From an uncultured Pleomorphomonas sp. (GTDB taxonomy: Bacteria > Pseudomonadota > Alphaproteobacteria > Rhizobiales > Pleomorphomonadaceae), in assembly GCA_937868725.1 (NCBI GenBank), contig CALMMQ010000024.1:1-49120 (forward strand): a DNA stretch of 49,120 bases, read 5' to 3'. This document shows, in pieces, positions 8,813 through 17,260 of this stretch; the first letter of the stretch is position 1, and each line of letters begins with the position of its first letter. Made by a program: the position numbers and the translations under genes. A model generated the notes under the pieces. It did not search any database, had not been told where the DNA came from, and worked only from the letters and a program-made list of their open reading frames with translations.

Positions 8813-9009
8813 TGCGGGACTTCCGTCAAGGACCGCGCCCTTCAGACCGCCGGCACCGCCGGCGACGCGAAGAGTTGCCGTGAAGACCCGGTCGGCGGTA
8901 TTGATTAATCGAAGCGATTTCCGCCGGCCGCCGGCGTCGACCGCCGCCACCACCGGGCCGAGCGGTCGGGCCAGCGCCGTCCGTATGAATTCGTATCGAG
9001 GTTGAGGAC

Positions 9010-9804
9010 ATGGAAAGCACGCCAGAAACCGAAGCACCGGCGGGCAGTCAGAGCCTGCTGCGCGGCCTGCAACTGATCGAGATTCTGAGCAACTTTCCCA
9101 ACGGCTGCCCGCTGGCCAAACTGTCGGAGCTGTCCGGGCTCAACAAGAGCACGACGCACCGGCTGCTGCAGGGCCTGGAGAGCGCCGGCTACGTGACGCG
9201 GGCGCCTTCGCCGGGCAGCTATCGCCTGACGACCAAGTTCGTTGCCGTCGGCCAGAAGACGCTGTCCTCGCTCAACATCATCCACATCGCGGCGCCGCAT
9301 CTGGAAGCGCTGAACCTCGACATCGGCGAGACGGTCAACTTCTCGACCCGCGAGGACGACCACGCCATCATGATCTACAAGCTGGAGCCGACGGTGGGGA
9401 TGATCCGCACCCGCACCTACATCGGCCAGCACCTGCCGCTGTTCTGCTCGGCGATGGGCAAGCTCTATCTCGCCTACGACAAGCAGGCCAATTTCGAGCA
9501 CTATTGGCAGCACCATTGCCAGTCGATCGCCAAGCTGACGGCCAACACCATCGTCGATCACCAGCCGATGCTGGAAGAGCTCAGGAGCATCTGCGACAAC
9601 GGCTACGCCCTCGACCGCGAGGAGAACGAGCTCGGCGTGTCCTGCGTGGCGGCGCCGGTGTTCGACATCCAGTCGCGCGTGCCTTACGCCGTGTCGGTAT
9701 CGCTGTCGACGGCGCGCTTCCAGCAGATCGGTCTCGACAACCTGCTGGTGCCGCTCCGGACGGCGGCGCGGCGCATCTCGGCCGAGCTGGGGGCGCCGGC
9801 CTGA
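9010..9804 (+). CDS. plaR: IclR-family regulator of diketogulonate catabolism (PlaR/YiaJ type)
   Basis: 264 residues with an N-terminal winged HTH (about 14-75: LLRGLQLIEILSNFPNG, LSGLNKSTTHRLLQGL, YRLTTKF) and a C-terminal IclR effector domain (about 90-262, with REENELGVSCVAAPVFD). It matches E. coli YiaJ (PlaR) almost throughout, including SSLNIIHIAAPHLEALN and YIGQHLPLFCSAMGK. In E. coli this protein represses yiaKLMNOPQRS. It is divergent from the yiaL-dlgD operon, so the same role is expected. GAGG lies about 6 nt upstream of the ATG. It ends just before a strong two-way terminator. Confidence 0.92.
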   Translation: MESTPETEAPAGSQSLLRGLQLIEILSNFPNGCPLAKLSELSGLNKSTTHRLLQGLESAGYVTRAPSPGSYRLTTKFVAVGQKTLSSLNIIHIAAPHLEALNLDIGETVNFSTREDDHAIMIYKLEPTVGMIRTRTYIGQHLPLFCSAMGKLYLAYDKQANFEHYWQHHCQSIAKLTANTIVDHQPMLEELRSICDNGYALDREENELGVSCVAAPVFDIQSRVPYAVSVSLSTARFQQIGLDNLLVPLRTAARRISAELGAPA

Positions 9805-9823
9805 ACGCTCTTTCGCCATGACA

Positions 9824-9857
9824 AAGCCCCTCCCGACCTGACGGTCGGGAGGGGCTT
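9824..9857. terminator. Bidirectional intrinsic terminator between plaR and hydA
   Basis: A 15-bp perfect stem (AAGCCCCTCCCGACC with its complement) and a 4-nt TGAC loop lie between two convergent genes. On the minus strand the stem runs into TTTGT, and on the plus strand into TTGCG. It lies 20 nt after the plaR stop and 22 nt from the hydA stop, so it probably serves both. Confidence 0.8.
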
Positions 9858-9878
9858 GCGGGCGCAGCTTTCAGCGGC

Positions 9879-11642
9879 TCAGCGCTTGTATTCCGGCAGC
9901 ACCTGATAGCTGGTGTGCAGCAGTTCGTGCGCCTTGTGGCCACCGATCTCGCCCAGGAACTCGGCGTAGAGTTCCTTGATGTAGGGGTTGTGGTGCGAGC
10001 AGCGCCACAGACCGGCCTGGTCTTCCTGGTACAACCCGGCGGCGCGCTTGGTGCGCAGCTCGTTGGTGGCGCCGTAGGGCTGACCGCCGCCGCCGACGCA
10101 GCCGCCGGCGCAGGCCATCACTTCGACGAAGTGGTAGGGCGGCTCCTCGCCGGCATCCCGGGCGGCGCGGATCTTGTCGATCACCTGCTCGACGTTGGCG
10201 AGGCCGTGAGCGACGGCGACGCGAACCTCCTTGCCGGCAACAACGATCTTGCCTTCCTTGACGCCCTCGAGACCACGGGTCATCTCGAAATCGACGCGCG
10301 GCGCGTCCTGGCCGGTGACGTAGTAGTGGGCGGTGCGCAGCGCCGCCTCCATGACGCCGCCAGTGGCGCCGAAGATGGTGCCGGCGCCGGTGTAGGCGCC
10401 GAGCAGATGGTCGGGCTGCTCTTCCGGCACGGAGACGAAGTCGATGCCCGACTGCTTGATCATGCGGGCGAATTCGCGCGTCGTCAGCGACACGTCGACG
10501 TCCTGGTAGCCCGACGAGCTCATCTCCTTGGAACGGATGATCTCCGACTTCTTGGCCGTGCACGGCATGATCGACACGACGAAGATCTTGGCCGGATCGA
10601 GACCGAGCTTGTCGGCGTAGTAGGTCTTGGCCAGCACGCCGACCATCTCGTGCGGCGACTTGCAGCTCGAGAAGTGGTTGATCATGTCGCCGTGGAACTT
10701 CTCCATGAAGTCGACCCAGCCGGGACAGCACGAAGTGATGAGCGGCAGAGCGCCGGTGCCCTCGAGCAGGCGGTGCTTGAACTCGCTCGCCTCCTCCATG
10801 ATGGTCAGGTCGGCGCCGAAGTTGGTGTCGAACACCGCCTTGAAGCCCATGCGGCGCAGGGCGGCGTAGACCTTGCCGGTGAGGTTGGCACCGAGCGGGA
10901 AGCCGAAGGCCTCGCCGATGGCGACGCGCACGGCCGGCGCGATCTGCACCACGCAGTAGACAGCCGGGTCCTGCAGCTTGTCCCAGACGGACACGGTCTC
11001 GTCATACTCGACGATGGCGCCGGTCGGGCAGTGGGCCGAGCACTGGCCACAGCGCACGCAGGGCGAATCGGCCAGCGGAATGTCGCCGGCGGCGGCGATG
11101 CGCGTCTTGAAGCCGCGGTTGAGGAAGCTCAGCGCCCAGACGTTCTGATGCTGCTGGCAGACGGTGATGCAGCGGCCGCACAGGATGCACTTGCGCGGGT
11201 CGAGCACGATGGAGCGCGTCGAGGTATCAAGCGGCAGGTCGGGGACGATGTTCTCGAGCCCGTAGCCGCTGATGCCGAAGTCGGCAGCCAGCGACTGCAG
11301 TTCGCAGTTCTGGTTGCGCAGACAGGTCAGGCATTCGTTGGGATGACGCGACAGCGTCAGCTCCATGATGCCGCGGCGAACCTGGACGATCTCCGGCGTT
11401 TCCGTCAGGATGTCCATGCCCTCCTCGATGGGCGTGCAGCACGAGCGCAGCATGCGGCCGGTGTTCTGCACCTTGACGATGCAGATGCCGCAGGCGGCCG
11501 TCGCCTCGAGATCCGGATGCTTGCACAGCGTCGGGATCTTGACGTGAACCTTGCGCGCCGCATCCAGGATCGTCGTTCCCGGAGCCACCTCGACGGGCGC
11601 ACCGTTGATAATCGCGTGTATCATTTCAGTCATGGCAACCAC
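9879..11642 (-). CDS. hydA: [FeFe] hydrogenase catalytic subunit (HydA/HndD type)
   Basis: 587 residues with the modular layout of trimeric NAD(P)-linked [FeFe] hydrogenases. An N-terminal [2Fe-2S] domain has C40, C51, C54 and C68/69. A His-Cys3 cluster follows (H100, C104, C107, C113), then two [4Fe-4S] motifs (CILCGRC 152-158; CVRCGQC 195-201). The H domain has all three H-cluster motifs: TSCCPGW (303-309), MPCTAKKSE (359-367) and EVMACAGGCVGGGGQP (507-522), so ligands C306, C361, C511 and C515 and proton-relay C305 are present. A small-subunit-like tail ends the protein. It should interconvert H+ and H2 in the cytoplasm with HydB/HydC. The start is GTG 11642 or ATG 11633; neither has a strong ribosome site. 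Maturases HydEFG are not in the window. Confidence 0.93.
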   Translation of the reverse strand: MVAMTEMIHAIINGAPVEVAPGTTILDAARKVHVKIPTLCKHPDLEATAACGICIVKVQNTGRMLRSCCTPIEEGMDILTETPEIVQVRRGIMELTLSRHPNECLTCLRNQNCELQSLAADFGISGYGLENIVPDLPLDTSTRSIVLDPRKCILCGRCITVCQQHQNVWALSFLNRGFKTRIAAAGDIPLADSPCVRCGQCSAHCPTGAIVEYDETVSVWDKLQDPAVYCVVQIAPAVRVAIGEAFGFPLGANLTGKVYAALRRMGFKAVFDTNFGADLTIMEEASEFKHRLLEGTGALPLITSCCPGWVDFMEKFHGDMINHFSSCKSPHEMVGVLAKTYYADKLGLDPAKIFVVSIMPCTAKKSEIIRSKEMSSSGYQDVDVSLTTREFARMIKQSGIDFVSVPEEQPDHLLGAYTGAGTIFGATGGVMEAALRTAHYYVTGQDAPRVDFEMTRGLEGVKEGKIVVAGKEVRVAVAHGLANVEQVIDKIRAARDAGEEPPYHFVEVMACAGGCVGGGGQPYGATNELRTKRAAGLYQEDQAGLWRCSHHNPYIKELYAEFLGEIGGHKAHELLHTSYQVLPEYKR

Positions 11643-11659
11643 TTTTCGATCCCGGAAGG

Positions 11660-13315
11660 TCAGGCTTGCTCGGTTTCCGTCTTCTTCAGGCGTTCGGTGA
11701 ACTCCGATTCGAAGTGCTTCAACGCCGAGAGAACGGGGTTGGGCGCCGTCTGTCCGAGCGCGCAGAGCGAACCTCGCTGCATCGCCTGAGCGATCTTGCG
11801 GATGGACTTGATGTCTTCGGCCGTGCCTTCACCGGCGACGATCTTGTCGAGCAGGTGCAGCATCTGCGTGCCGCCGATGCGGCAGGGCGCGCACTTGCCG
11901 CAGGACTCGTCGACGCAGAAGTCGAGGTAGAAGCGCGACAGTTCGACGACGCTGTCGTGATCGTCGATGACGATCAGACCGCCCGATCCCATCATCGAGC
12001 CCAGCTGCTGCAGGTGCTCGTAGGAGATGGGGGTGTCGAACTGGCTGGCCGGAATCATGCCGCCGGACGGGCCGCCGGTCTGCACCGCCTTGACCTGCCG
12101 TTCGGTGCCGGTGCCGCCGCCGATGGTTTCGACCAGCTCGCGGATGGTGATGCCCATCGGCACTTCGACGAGGCCGTTGTGGGCGATCTTGCCGGTGAGG
12201 GCGAACACCTTGGTGCCCTTGGACTTCTCCGTACCCTTGGCAGCGAACCAGGCGGCGCCGTTGTGCAGGATGCGCGGCACGTTGGCCAGCGTCTCGACGT
12301 TGTTGACGCAGCTCGGCTTGTCCCACAGGCCCTTGACCGAGGGGAACGGCGGCCGCGGCCGCGGCGTGCCACGCCGGCCTTCCACCGAGGCGATCAGCGC
12401 CGTTTCCTCACCGCAGACGAAAGCACCGGCGCCGAGGCGGACGTCGAAGTCGAAGTTCCAGCCGGAGTTGAGGATGTTGCGGCCGACGAGGCCGGCAACG
12501 CGCGCCTGGCGGATCGCTTTCTCGACGCGCTCGACGGCGAGCGGATACTCGGCGCGGATGTAGAACACACCGTTGGTGGCGTTCATGGCGCGGGCGGCGA
12601 TCATCATGCCTTCGATGACGGCATGCGGGTCGCCTTCCAGCACCGACCGGTCCATGAAGGCGCCGGGGTCACCCTCGTCGCCGTTGCAGATGACATACTT
12701 GACGTCGGACTCGACCCGGCGGGCGAAGTCCCACTTGAGACCGGTGGGATAGCCGGCGCCGCCGCGACCGCGCAGGCCTGAGGCGAGCATTTCCTGGCAG
12801 ATTTCCTCGGCCGTCATGGTCAGGGCCTTGCGCAGACCCTGATAGCCGCCGTGCATCAGGTATTCCGGCAGCTTCTCCGGGTCGGCGTGGCCGTTGTTGG
12901 ACAGGACGACGCGTTCCTGCTTGGCGAAGAACGGCGCCGCCAGATCGACGGTGTGGGCGCCGAGCACGCCGACCGGGTCGGCCACCGGCTCGCCGTTGGC
13001 CAGCGGGGCGACCACTTCTTCGACGAGGTGGGTGGCCAGATCCGGCGTCATTTCCGAACACAGAATGTCGTCGTGCGCCTTCGAGGTCAGGCGGACCAGC
13101 GGGCCCTTCGAGCACAGGCCCATGCAGCCCGTGCCGCCGACCTGCACCTTGGCGTCGAGCCCCTTGGCCTTGAGATCGGCCTTGAGGCGGGCGGCGACGT
13201 CGGCCGCTCCCGACGAATGGCAACCCGTGCTCGAACAGCAGACGAGGCGCGCTTCCAGGGCCTGCTGCTTGGCAAGCTCGGCGGCGGCTTTCACTTCAAG
13301 CTCTTCCGGCTTCAT
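11660..13315 (-). CDS. hydB: NADH-binding flavoprotein subunit of the hydrogenase (HydB/HndC, NuoF-like)
   Basis: 551 residues. The N-terminus is a thioredoxin-like [2Fe-2S] domain (C27, C32, C64, C68). Next is a NuoF-like FMN/NADH domain (GRGGAGYPTGLKW 183-195; NGDEGDPGAF 211-220; GAGAFVCGEETAL). An SLBB region follows, then the N3-type [4Fe-4S] site (C472, C475, C478, C518). The protein ends at 551, about 30 residues after C518, so the C-terminal two-cluster ferredoxin domain found in Thermotoga-type HydB is missing. It passes electrons between NAD(H) and HydA. AGGA lies before the ATG. hydA starts 17 bp downstream. Confidence 0.92.
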   Translation of the reverse strand: MKPEELEVKAAAELAKQQALEARLVCCSSTGCHSSGAADVAARLKADLKAKGLDAKVQVGGTGCMGLCSKGPLVRLTSKAHDDILCSEMTPDLATHLVEEVVAPLANGEPVADPVGVLGAHTVDLAAPFFAKQERVVLSNNGHADPEKLPEYLMHGGYQGLRKALTMTAEEICQEMLASGLRGRGGAGYPTGLKWDFARRVESDVKYVICNGDEGDPGAFMDRSVLEGDPHAVIEGMMIAARAMNATNGVFYIRAEYPLAVERVEKAIRQARVAGLVGRNILNSGWNFDFDVRLGAGAFVCGEETALIASVEGRRGTPRPRPPFPSVKGLWDKPSCVNNVETLANVPRILHNGAAWFAAKGTEKSKGTKVFALTGKIAHNGLVEVPMGITIRELVETIGGGTGTERQVKAVQTGGPSGGMIPASQFDTPISYEHLQQLGSMMGSGGLIVIDDHDSVVELSRFYLDFCVDESCGKCAPCRIGGTQMLHLLDKIVAGEGTAEDIKSIRKIAQAMQRGSLCALGQTAPNPVLSALKHFESEFTERLKKTETEQA

Positions 13316-13357
13316 GACAGTCCTACTTGGTTCTAGTGATGTTCAGGTGGCGCCGGT

Positions 13358-13909
13358 TCAGTCGGCCGCAGCGGCATCGTCGTCGGGACGGGAAGCCACG
13401 GGCTGATCGACCTTGACGTGTTCGAGCACGGCGTGGCTGTCGGAGGTGTCGAGCTTGCCGTAGACCTTGCCGTTGACCGAAGCGAGCGGTGCCAGGCCGC
13501 AGCAGCCGAGGCAGCGCACGCCCTGCAGGTGGTACTCGCCGTCCGGCGTGCTTTCACCGGCCTTGATACCGAGTTCGTCCTCGAGCCCCTGCAGCAGCTT
13601 CGGCGAACCCTTGATGTGGCAGGCCGTGCCGGTGCAGACGGAAACGATGTACTTGCCCGGGCTTTCCAGCTTGAAATAGTTGTAGAAGGTCAGCACCTCG
13701 TAGATGTTGGCCAGCGGCACGCCCATCTCGCGCCCGAGCTTCATGGCCTGATCGCGCGGCACGTAGCCGAGCCGGCCCTGCAGTTCGTGCAACGCCATGA
13801 TCAGGCTGCCGCGCTTCTTCTTCCACTTCTGCGCCAGAACGACGATCTCATCCTGAGGAACGTCCTCGACATCGGTGTCGATCTCGTCGGCTGTGGTATT
13901 TTCGGCCAT
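13358..13909 (-). CDS. hydC: Hydrogenase [2Fe-2S] subunit (HydC/HndA, NuoE-like)
   Basis: 183 residues with the NuoE/24-kDa thioredoxin-like fold. The helical part (residues 22-80) has LQGRLGYVPRDQA and VLTFYNYF. The cluster ligands are C92 and C97 (VCTGTAC) with C133 and C137 (VRCLGCC). Acidic, low-complexity tails flank the domain at both ends (DEIDTDVEDVPQDE; DDDAAAAD). It is the smallest subunit of the HydABC complex and the first gene of the operon, 42 bp ahead of hydB. A formate dehydrogenase gamma subunit has the same fold, but the HydA neighbour decides the assignment. Confidence 0.9.
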   Translation of the reverse strand: MAENTTADEIDTDVEDVPQDEIVVLAQKWKKKRGSLIMALHELQGRLGYVPRDQAMKLGREMGVPLANIYEVLTFYNYFKLESPGKYIVSVCTGTACHIKGSPKLLQGLEDELGIKAGESTPDGEYHLQGVRCLGCCGLAPLASVNGKVYGKLDTSDSHAVLEHVKVDQPVASRPDDDAAAAD

Positions 13910-14068
13910 TGCTGCGCTCGTTCGTTCTGTTGCCGACCGGATTTAAATCGATAAACCCTAGGTCGCTGCGTTGACGACATGCCGTAACAAAGCGCCTCGA
14001 CCTCTTTTGCTCGGGTCTACCGGGCGAAGAGGACAAGTTCACTGGTAACGCTTGCTATCGGCACTGAC

Positions 14069-14086
14069 GACTTTCAGATGAAAGTC
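14069..14086. promoter_or_regulatory. 18-bp palindrome upstream of hydCBA
   Basis: GACTTTCA-GA-TGAAAGTC is a perfect 8+2+8 inverted repeat about 160 nt upstream of the hydC start. It begins 3 nt past a minus-strand TATATC (14094-14089) that could be a -10 element, so it would overlap the transcription start. A partial relative, TGAAA-N7-TTTCA, lies further upstream near 14258-14275. An operator for an unknown regulator or a leader stem-loop are both possible. Confidence 0.5.
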
Positions 14087-14123
14087 AGGATATAAGCGGG
14101 TATCTTGCCACATTCAAAGGCGT

Positions 14124-14137
14124 CTGATGACAATCAG
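14124..14137. promoter_or_regulatory. FNR/CRP-type box upstream of hydCBA
   Basis: CTGAT-GACA-ATCAG keeps the full TGAT-N4-ATCA core of FNR-family sites and differs from TTGAT-N4-ATCAA only at the two outermost bases. Its centre is about 48 bp upstream of the start expected from the TATATC at 14094-14089, slightly further than the classic -41.5. Control by an oxygen-sensing FNR/FixK-type regulator fits an oxygen-sensitive [FeFe] hydrogenase. This is motif evidence only. Confidence 0.5.
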
Positions 14138-14162
14138 CAATGACAACCCGTCGTCTTGCCAT

Positions 14163-14196
14163 GTTACACTGAGAGTCGAACTCGCTTCAGTGTGAC
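14163..14196. repeat. Inverted repeat in the hydCBA upstream region
   Basis: GTTACACTGA (14163-14172) and TCAGTGTGAC (14187-14196) pair at 9 of 10 positions. Inside the loop, GAGT-CGA-ACTC forms a further 4-bp stem. It lies in the 477-bp gene-free stretch 13910-14386 between hydC and the rpiB stop. That stretch is clearly AT-richer than the genes and holds the FNR-like and 18-bp palindromes. No small gene is convincing there. Confidence 0.45.
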
Positions 14197-14386
14197 CTAA
14201 ATCGTTCTATCCACAAGTCGGTCAGATCACCTATTTTTCAGGTCCGCATAAATGACCTTGAAAGTCTGATTTTCATGTGATCGTTTTCTTGCACTACCTG
14301 CACGCGACAACACCACCGGGAGAGCATCTTGCGATACTTCCCCGATGGTCACGCGATCGGTTGCGACCGCTGCCAAGACCCAGGCC

Positions 14387-14848
14387 TCAGGCGATGGCGT
14401 ACTTGCTGTCGACGGTCTCGATGGCCTTGACGTTGCCGCCCGACGGGCCGTCGGGGTCGAACTTGCCGGTGAGATCGAGGAAGGTGTCGGCGATCAGCTT
14501 GGCCACTTCCGTACCGATCACCCGAGCGCCCATGGTGATGATCTGGGCGTCGTTGGACAGCGCCGCCCGCTGGGCCGAATAAGCATCGTGCGTCAGGGCG
14601 GCGCGGATGCCGCGCACCTTGTTGGCGCTGATGCAGACGCCGATGCCGGTGCCGCAGATCAGGATGGCGCGGTCGTAGGTGCCGGCCATGACGCCGGATG
14701 CCACGCGGTCGGCCATGTTGGCATAGAACGCATCGGCGACGTTGTTGGTGCGCGACACCTCGAACACGTCAAAGCGCGACTTCAGATGTTCCGCCAGCAC
14801 GTGCGCCAGCTTTTCGCCGGCGCTGTCGCCGGCTACCGCCACCTTCAT
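14387..14848 (-). CDS. rpiB: RpiB-like sugar-phosphate isomerase, copy A (erythrulose-4-P isomerase candidate)
   Basis: 153 residues of the RpiB/LacAB isomerase family. Asp8 (GDSAG), the active-site Cys65 in [15 protein letters not shown] and the RGIRAAL anion-binding region are present. Ribose-5-P isomerase B is the family name. In tetritol pathways the same family (EryI, DerI) isomerises D-erythrulose-4-P to D-erythrose-4-P, which suits the kinase and EryH genes nearby. The start at 14848 is chosen from alignment with copy B; the frame to 15004 has no support. The gene is identical to copy B (37940-38413) over 457 bp and differs only in its last codons (ends YAIA). It is divergent from the transketolase gene. 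Confidence 0.88.
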   Translation of the reverse strand: MKVAVAGDSAGEKLAHVLAEHLKSRFDVFEVSRTNNVADAFYANMADRVASGVMAGTYDRAILICGTGIGVCISANKVRGIRAALTHDAYSAQRAALSNDAQIITMGARVIGTEVAKLIADTFLDLTGKFDPDGPSGGNVKAIETVDSKYAIA

Positions 14849-15020
14849 GATGTTCCATCCTCCCCGACCGGCCCGCGCCAAGGATGTTACATACTGAACA
14901 TCCCCGCCAAATTCTCGCGTTTCGGTGCGCATTATCACATATGGCCGCTCGAACCAGGGCAAAAGCGGCCGCTCACGGTGCTTTCTGTAACATATGCGCG
15001 ACAAAAATCAAGGTAATGAT

Positions 15021-15058
15021 GTTAGTTTGATAACTTGTGTTGATATTTTTGTGATTTT
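15021..15058. promoter_or_regulatory. 38-bp element upstream of rpiB-A and tkt
   Basis: An AT-rich stretch between divergent rpiB-A and tkt contains an imperfect direct repeat, TTGATAACTTGTG (15027-15039) and TTGATATTTTTGTGA (15040-15054), with a 13-14 bp period. The same 38 bp recurs with 6 mismatches upstream of rpiB copy B (38592-38629), at almost the same distance from the gene. Conservation where the rest of the spacer has diverged suggests an operator, perhaps for the DeoR regulators of this window. Confidence 0.5.
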
Positions 15059-15099
15059 GGCCTAAGACCGCCTGAACCCGAACAGGAAGGAGACCCCCA

Positions 15100-17133
15100 A
15101 TGATCACTGCCGACTGGATTCAGCAACAAGCCAAGGCCGCGCCGGCCGACTTCCCGATGGCCAACTGCATCCGGGCCCTCGCCATCGACGCCGTCGAAGC
15201 CGCCAATTCCGGGCATCCGGGCGCCCCGCTCGGCATGGCCGACGCCGCCGCCGTGCTGTTCTCCCGCCATCTCAAGTTCGACGCCGCCAACCCCGACTGG
15301 CCCGATCGCGACCGCTTCGTGCTGTCCAACGGCCACGCCTCGATGCTGCTCTACGCCCTGCTCTATCTCACCGGCTATCAGGACATGACCATCGACGAGA
15401 TCAAGGCGTTCCGGCAGTGGGGCTCGAAGGCCGCCGGCCACCCCGAGTACGGGCACGCCAAGGGCATCGAGACGACGACCGGTCCGCTCGGACAGGGCAT
15501 CGCCGGCGCCGTCGGCATGGCCATGGCCGAACGCCGTCTCGCCGACGAGTTCGGCAGCGACGTCATCGACCACTACACCTACGTGTTCTGCGGCGACGGC
15601 TGCCTGGAGGAAGGCATCAGCCAGGAAGCCATTTCGCTGGCCGGCCACCTCGGACTGGGCAAGCTGATCGTCCTCTACGATGACAACGGCATCACCATCG
15701 ACGGCCGCACCACCGTCAGCTTCTCCGAGAACGTCCCGGCCCGCTTCACCGCCTGCCGCTGGCACGTGCAATCGTGCAACGGCCACGATCCGGCCGCCGT
15801 CGACGCCGCCATCGCCGCCGCCCGGGCCGCCACCGACCAGCCGTCGCTGATCGCGCTGCGCACCGTCATCGGCTTCGGCTCGCCCAACAAGGCGGGACGG
15901 GAGTCCTCGCACGGCGCCCCGCTCGGCACCGACGAGGCGGCCGCCACCAAGACGGCGCTCGGCTGGACCGCCGCACCGTTCGAAATCCCCGCCGACCTCT
16001 TGGAGCGCTGGCGCGCCATCGGCCGGCGCGGCGCCAGCGAACGCGCCGCCTGGCTTGAGCGTCTGGCGGCCAAGCCCGCCGATCAGCGGGCCGAATTCGA
16101 CCGCCGCATGGCCGGCACGCTGCCGGCCGGCTACGCCGCCGCCGTCGAAACGCTGAAGCGCAGCCTGTTCGACAAGCCGCAGAAGGTGGCGACGCGCCGG
16201 GCCAGTCAGATCGCCCTTGAGGCGATCACCGCCGCCGTGCCGGAGATGATCGGCGGTTCGGCCGACCTCACCGGCTCCAACCTCACCCGCGTCAAGGCCG
16301 TCGACAGCCAGTTCACCCGCGCCAGCTCCGGCCGCTACGTCGGCTACGGCGTGCGCGAGTTCGCCATGGGCGCGGCCATGAACGGCATGGCCGTGCACGG
16401 CGGCATCCTGCCCTACGGCGGCACGTTCCTGGTGTTCTCCGACTACGTGCGCGGCGCCATCCGCCTGTCGGCGCTGATGGGAGTCGGCACCATCTACGTC
16501 ATGACGCACGATTCCATCGGCCTCGGCGAAGACGGTCCGACGCACCAGCCGGTCGAGCACATGGCCACCTTGCGCGCGCTGCCGCGCCTGATGGTGATGC
16601 GGCCGGCCGACGTCGTCGAAACGGTCGAGTGCTGGGACGTGGCGGTGCGCAGCCGCACGCGGCCGTCGCTGCTGGCCCTGTCGCGCCAGGCGGTGCCGCA
16701 GCTGCGCGACGGCGCCGGCGAAACGATCAGCGCCAACCGCTCTGAGCTCGGCGCCTACGTCATCCGCAGCTTCGGCAGCGGCGCGCGCGACGTGACGCTT
16801 TTGGCCACCGGCACGGAAGTGGCGCTGGCCATCGAAGCGGCGGCGGCGCTCAACGCCGACGGGCTCAACGTCGCCGTGGTGTCGATGCCGTGCTGGGAAC
16901 TGTTCGAGGCCCAGTCCAAGGCCTACCGCCAGGAGGTGCTGGGCACGGCGCCGCGCGTGGCGGTCGAAGCCGCCGGCAAGTTCGGCTGGACGCGCTACGT
17001 CGACAGCGAGGACGATGTCATCGGTCTCGACGACTTCGGCGCCTCGGCGCCGGCCGAGCGGCTCTATGCCGCCTTCGGCATCACCAAGGAGGCGATCGTC
17101 GCCAAGGCCAAGGCGCTTGCCGCCAGCAACTGA
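15100..17133 (+). CDS. tkt: Transketolase
   Basis: 677 residues, the usual transketolase length. The thiamine-diphosphate motif runs from GDG (165-167) to the Asn of LYDDNG (196). Other landmarks are [14 protein letters not shown] (37-50), [27 protein letters not shown], the pyrimidine-domain segment [22 protein letters not shown] and the C-terminal domain ending AKALAASN. It transfers C2 units among pentose, tetrose and triose phosphates. Beside tetrulose-phosphate isomerases it would draw erythrose-4-phosphate into the pentose phosphate pathway. GGAAGGAG lies 8 nt before the ATG. A terminator follows at 17261. Confidence 0.96.
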   Translation: MITADWIQQQAKAAPADFPMANCIRALAIDAVEAANSGHPGAPLGMADAAAVLFSRHLKFDAANPDWPDRDRFVLSNGHASMLLYALLYLTGYQDMTIDEIKAFRQWGSKAAGHPEYGHAKGIETTTGPLGQGIAGAVGMAMAERRLADEFGSDVIDHYTYVFCGDGCLEEGISQEAISLAGHLGLGKLIVLYDDNGITIDGRTTVSFSENVPARFTACRWHVQSCNGHDPAAVDAAIAAARAATDQPSLIALRTVIGFGSPNKAGRESSHGAPLGTDEAAATKTALGWTAAPFEIPADLLERWRAIGRRGASERAAWLERLAAKPADQRAEFDRRMAGTLPAGYAAAVETLKRSLFDKPQKVATRRASQIALEAITAAVPEMIGGSADLTGSNLTRVKAVDSQFTRASSGRYVGYGVREFAMGAAMNGMAVHGGILPYGGTFLVFSDYVRGAIRLSALMGVGTIYVMTHDSIGLGEDGPTHQPVEHMATLRALPRLMVMRPADVVETVECWDVAVRSRTRPSLLALSRQAVPQLRDGAGETISANRSELGAYVIRSFGSGARDVTLLATGTEVALAIEAAAALNADGLNVAVVSMPCWELFEAQSKAYRQEVLGTAPRVAVEAAGKFGWTRYVDSEDDVIGLDDFGASAPAERLYAAFGITKEAIVAKAKALAASN

Positions 17134-17260
17134 CGGGCGACCACGGCGGCCCGGGGCGGACGGCCTCGGGCAAGCCGCCACCCGTCTGGCAGCGCCGGGG
17201 AGTGCGCCCTCTCCGGTGCTGCGCCCTTGCTTCCGGGAAACCGGGAGGAGAACAAGCAAG

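Noticed and set aside
9915-11789. A 624-codon plus-strand frame opposite hydA
   Set aside because: It is antisense to a gene with complete [FeFe] hydrogenase motifs and shows no recognisable domain.
14094-14110. Sigma-54 promoter candidate TGGCA-N7-CGCT upstream of hydCBA
   Set aside because: The GG-N10-GC spacing is right, but the -12 part matches only 3 of 5 bases and no enhancer-binding regulator is nearby.
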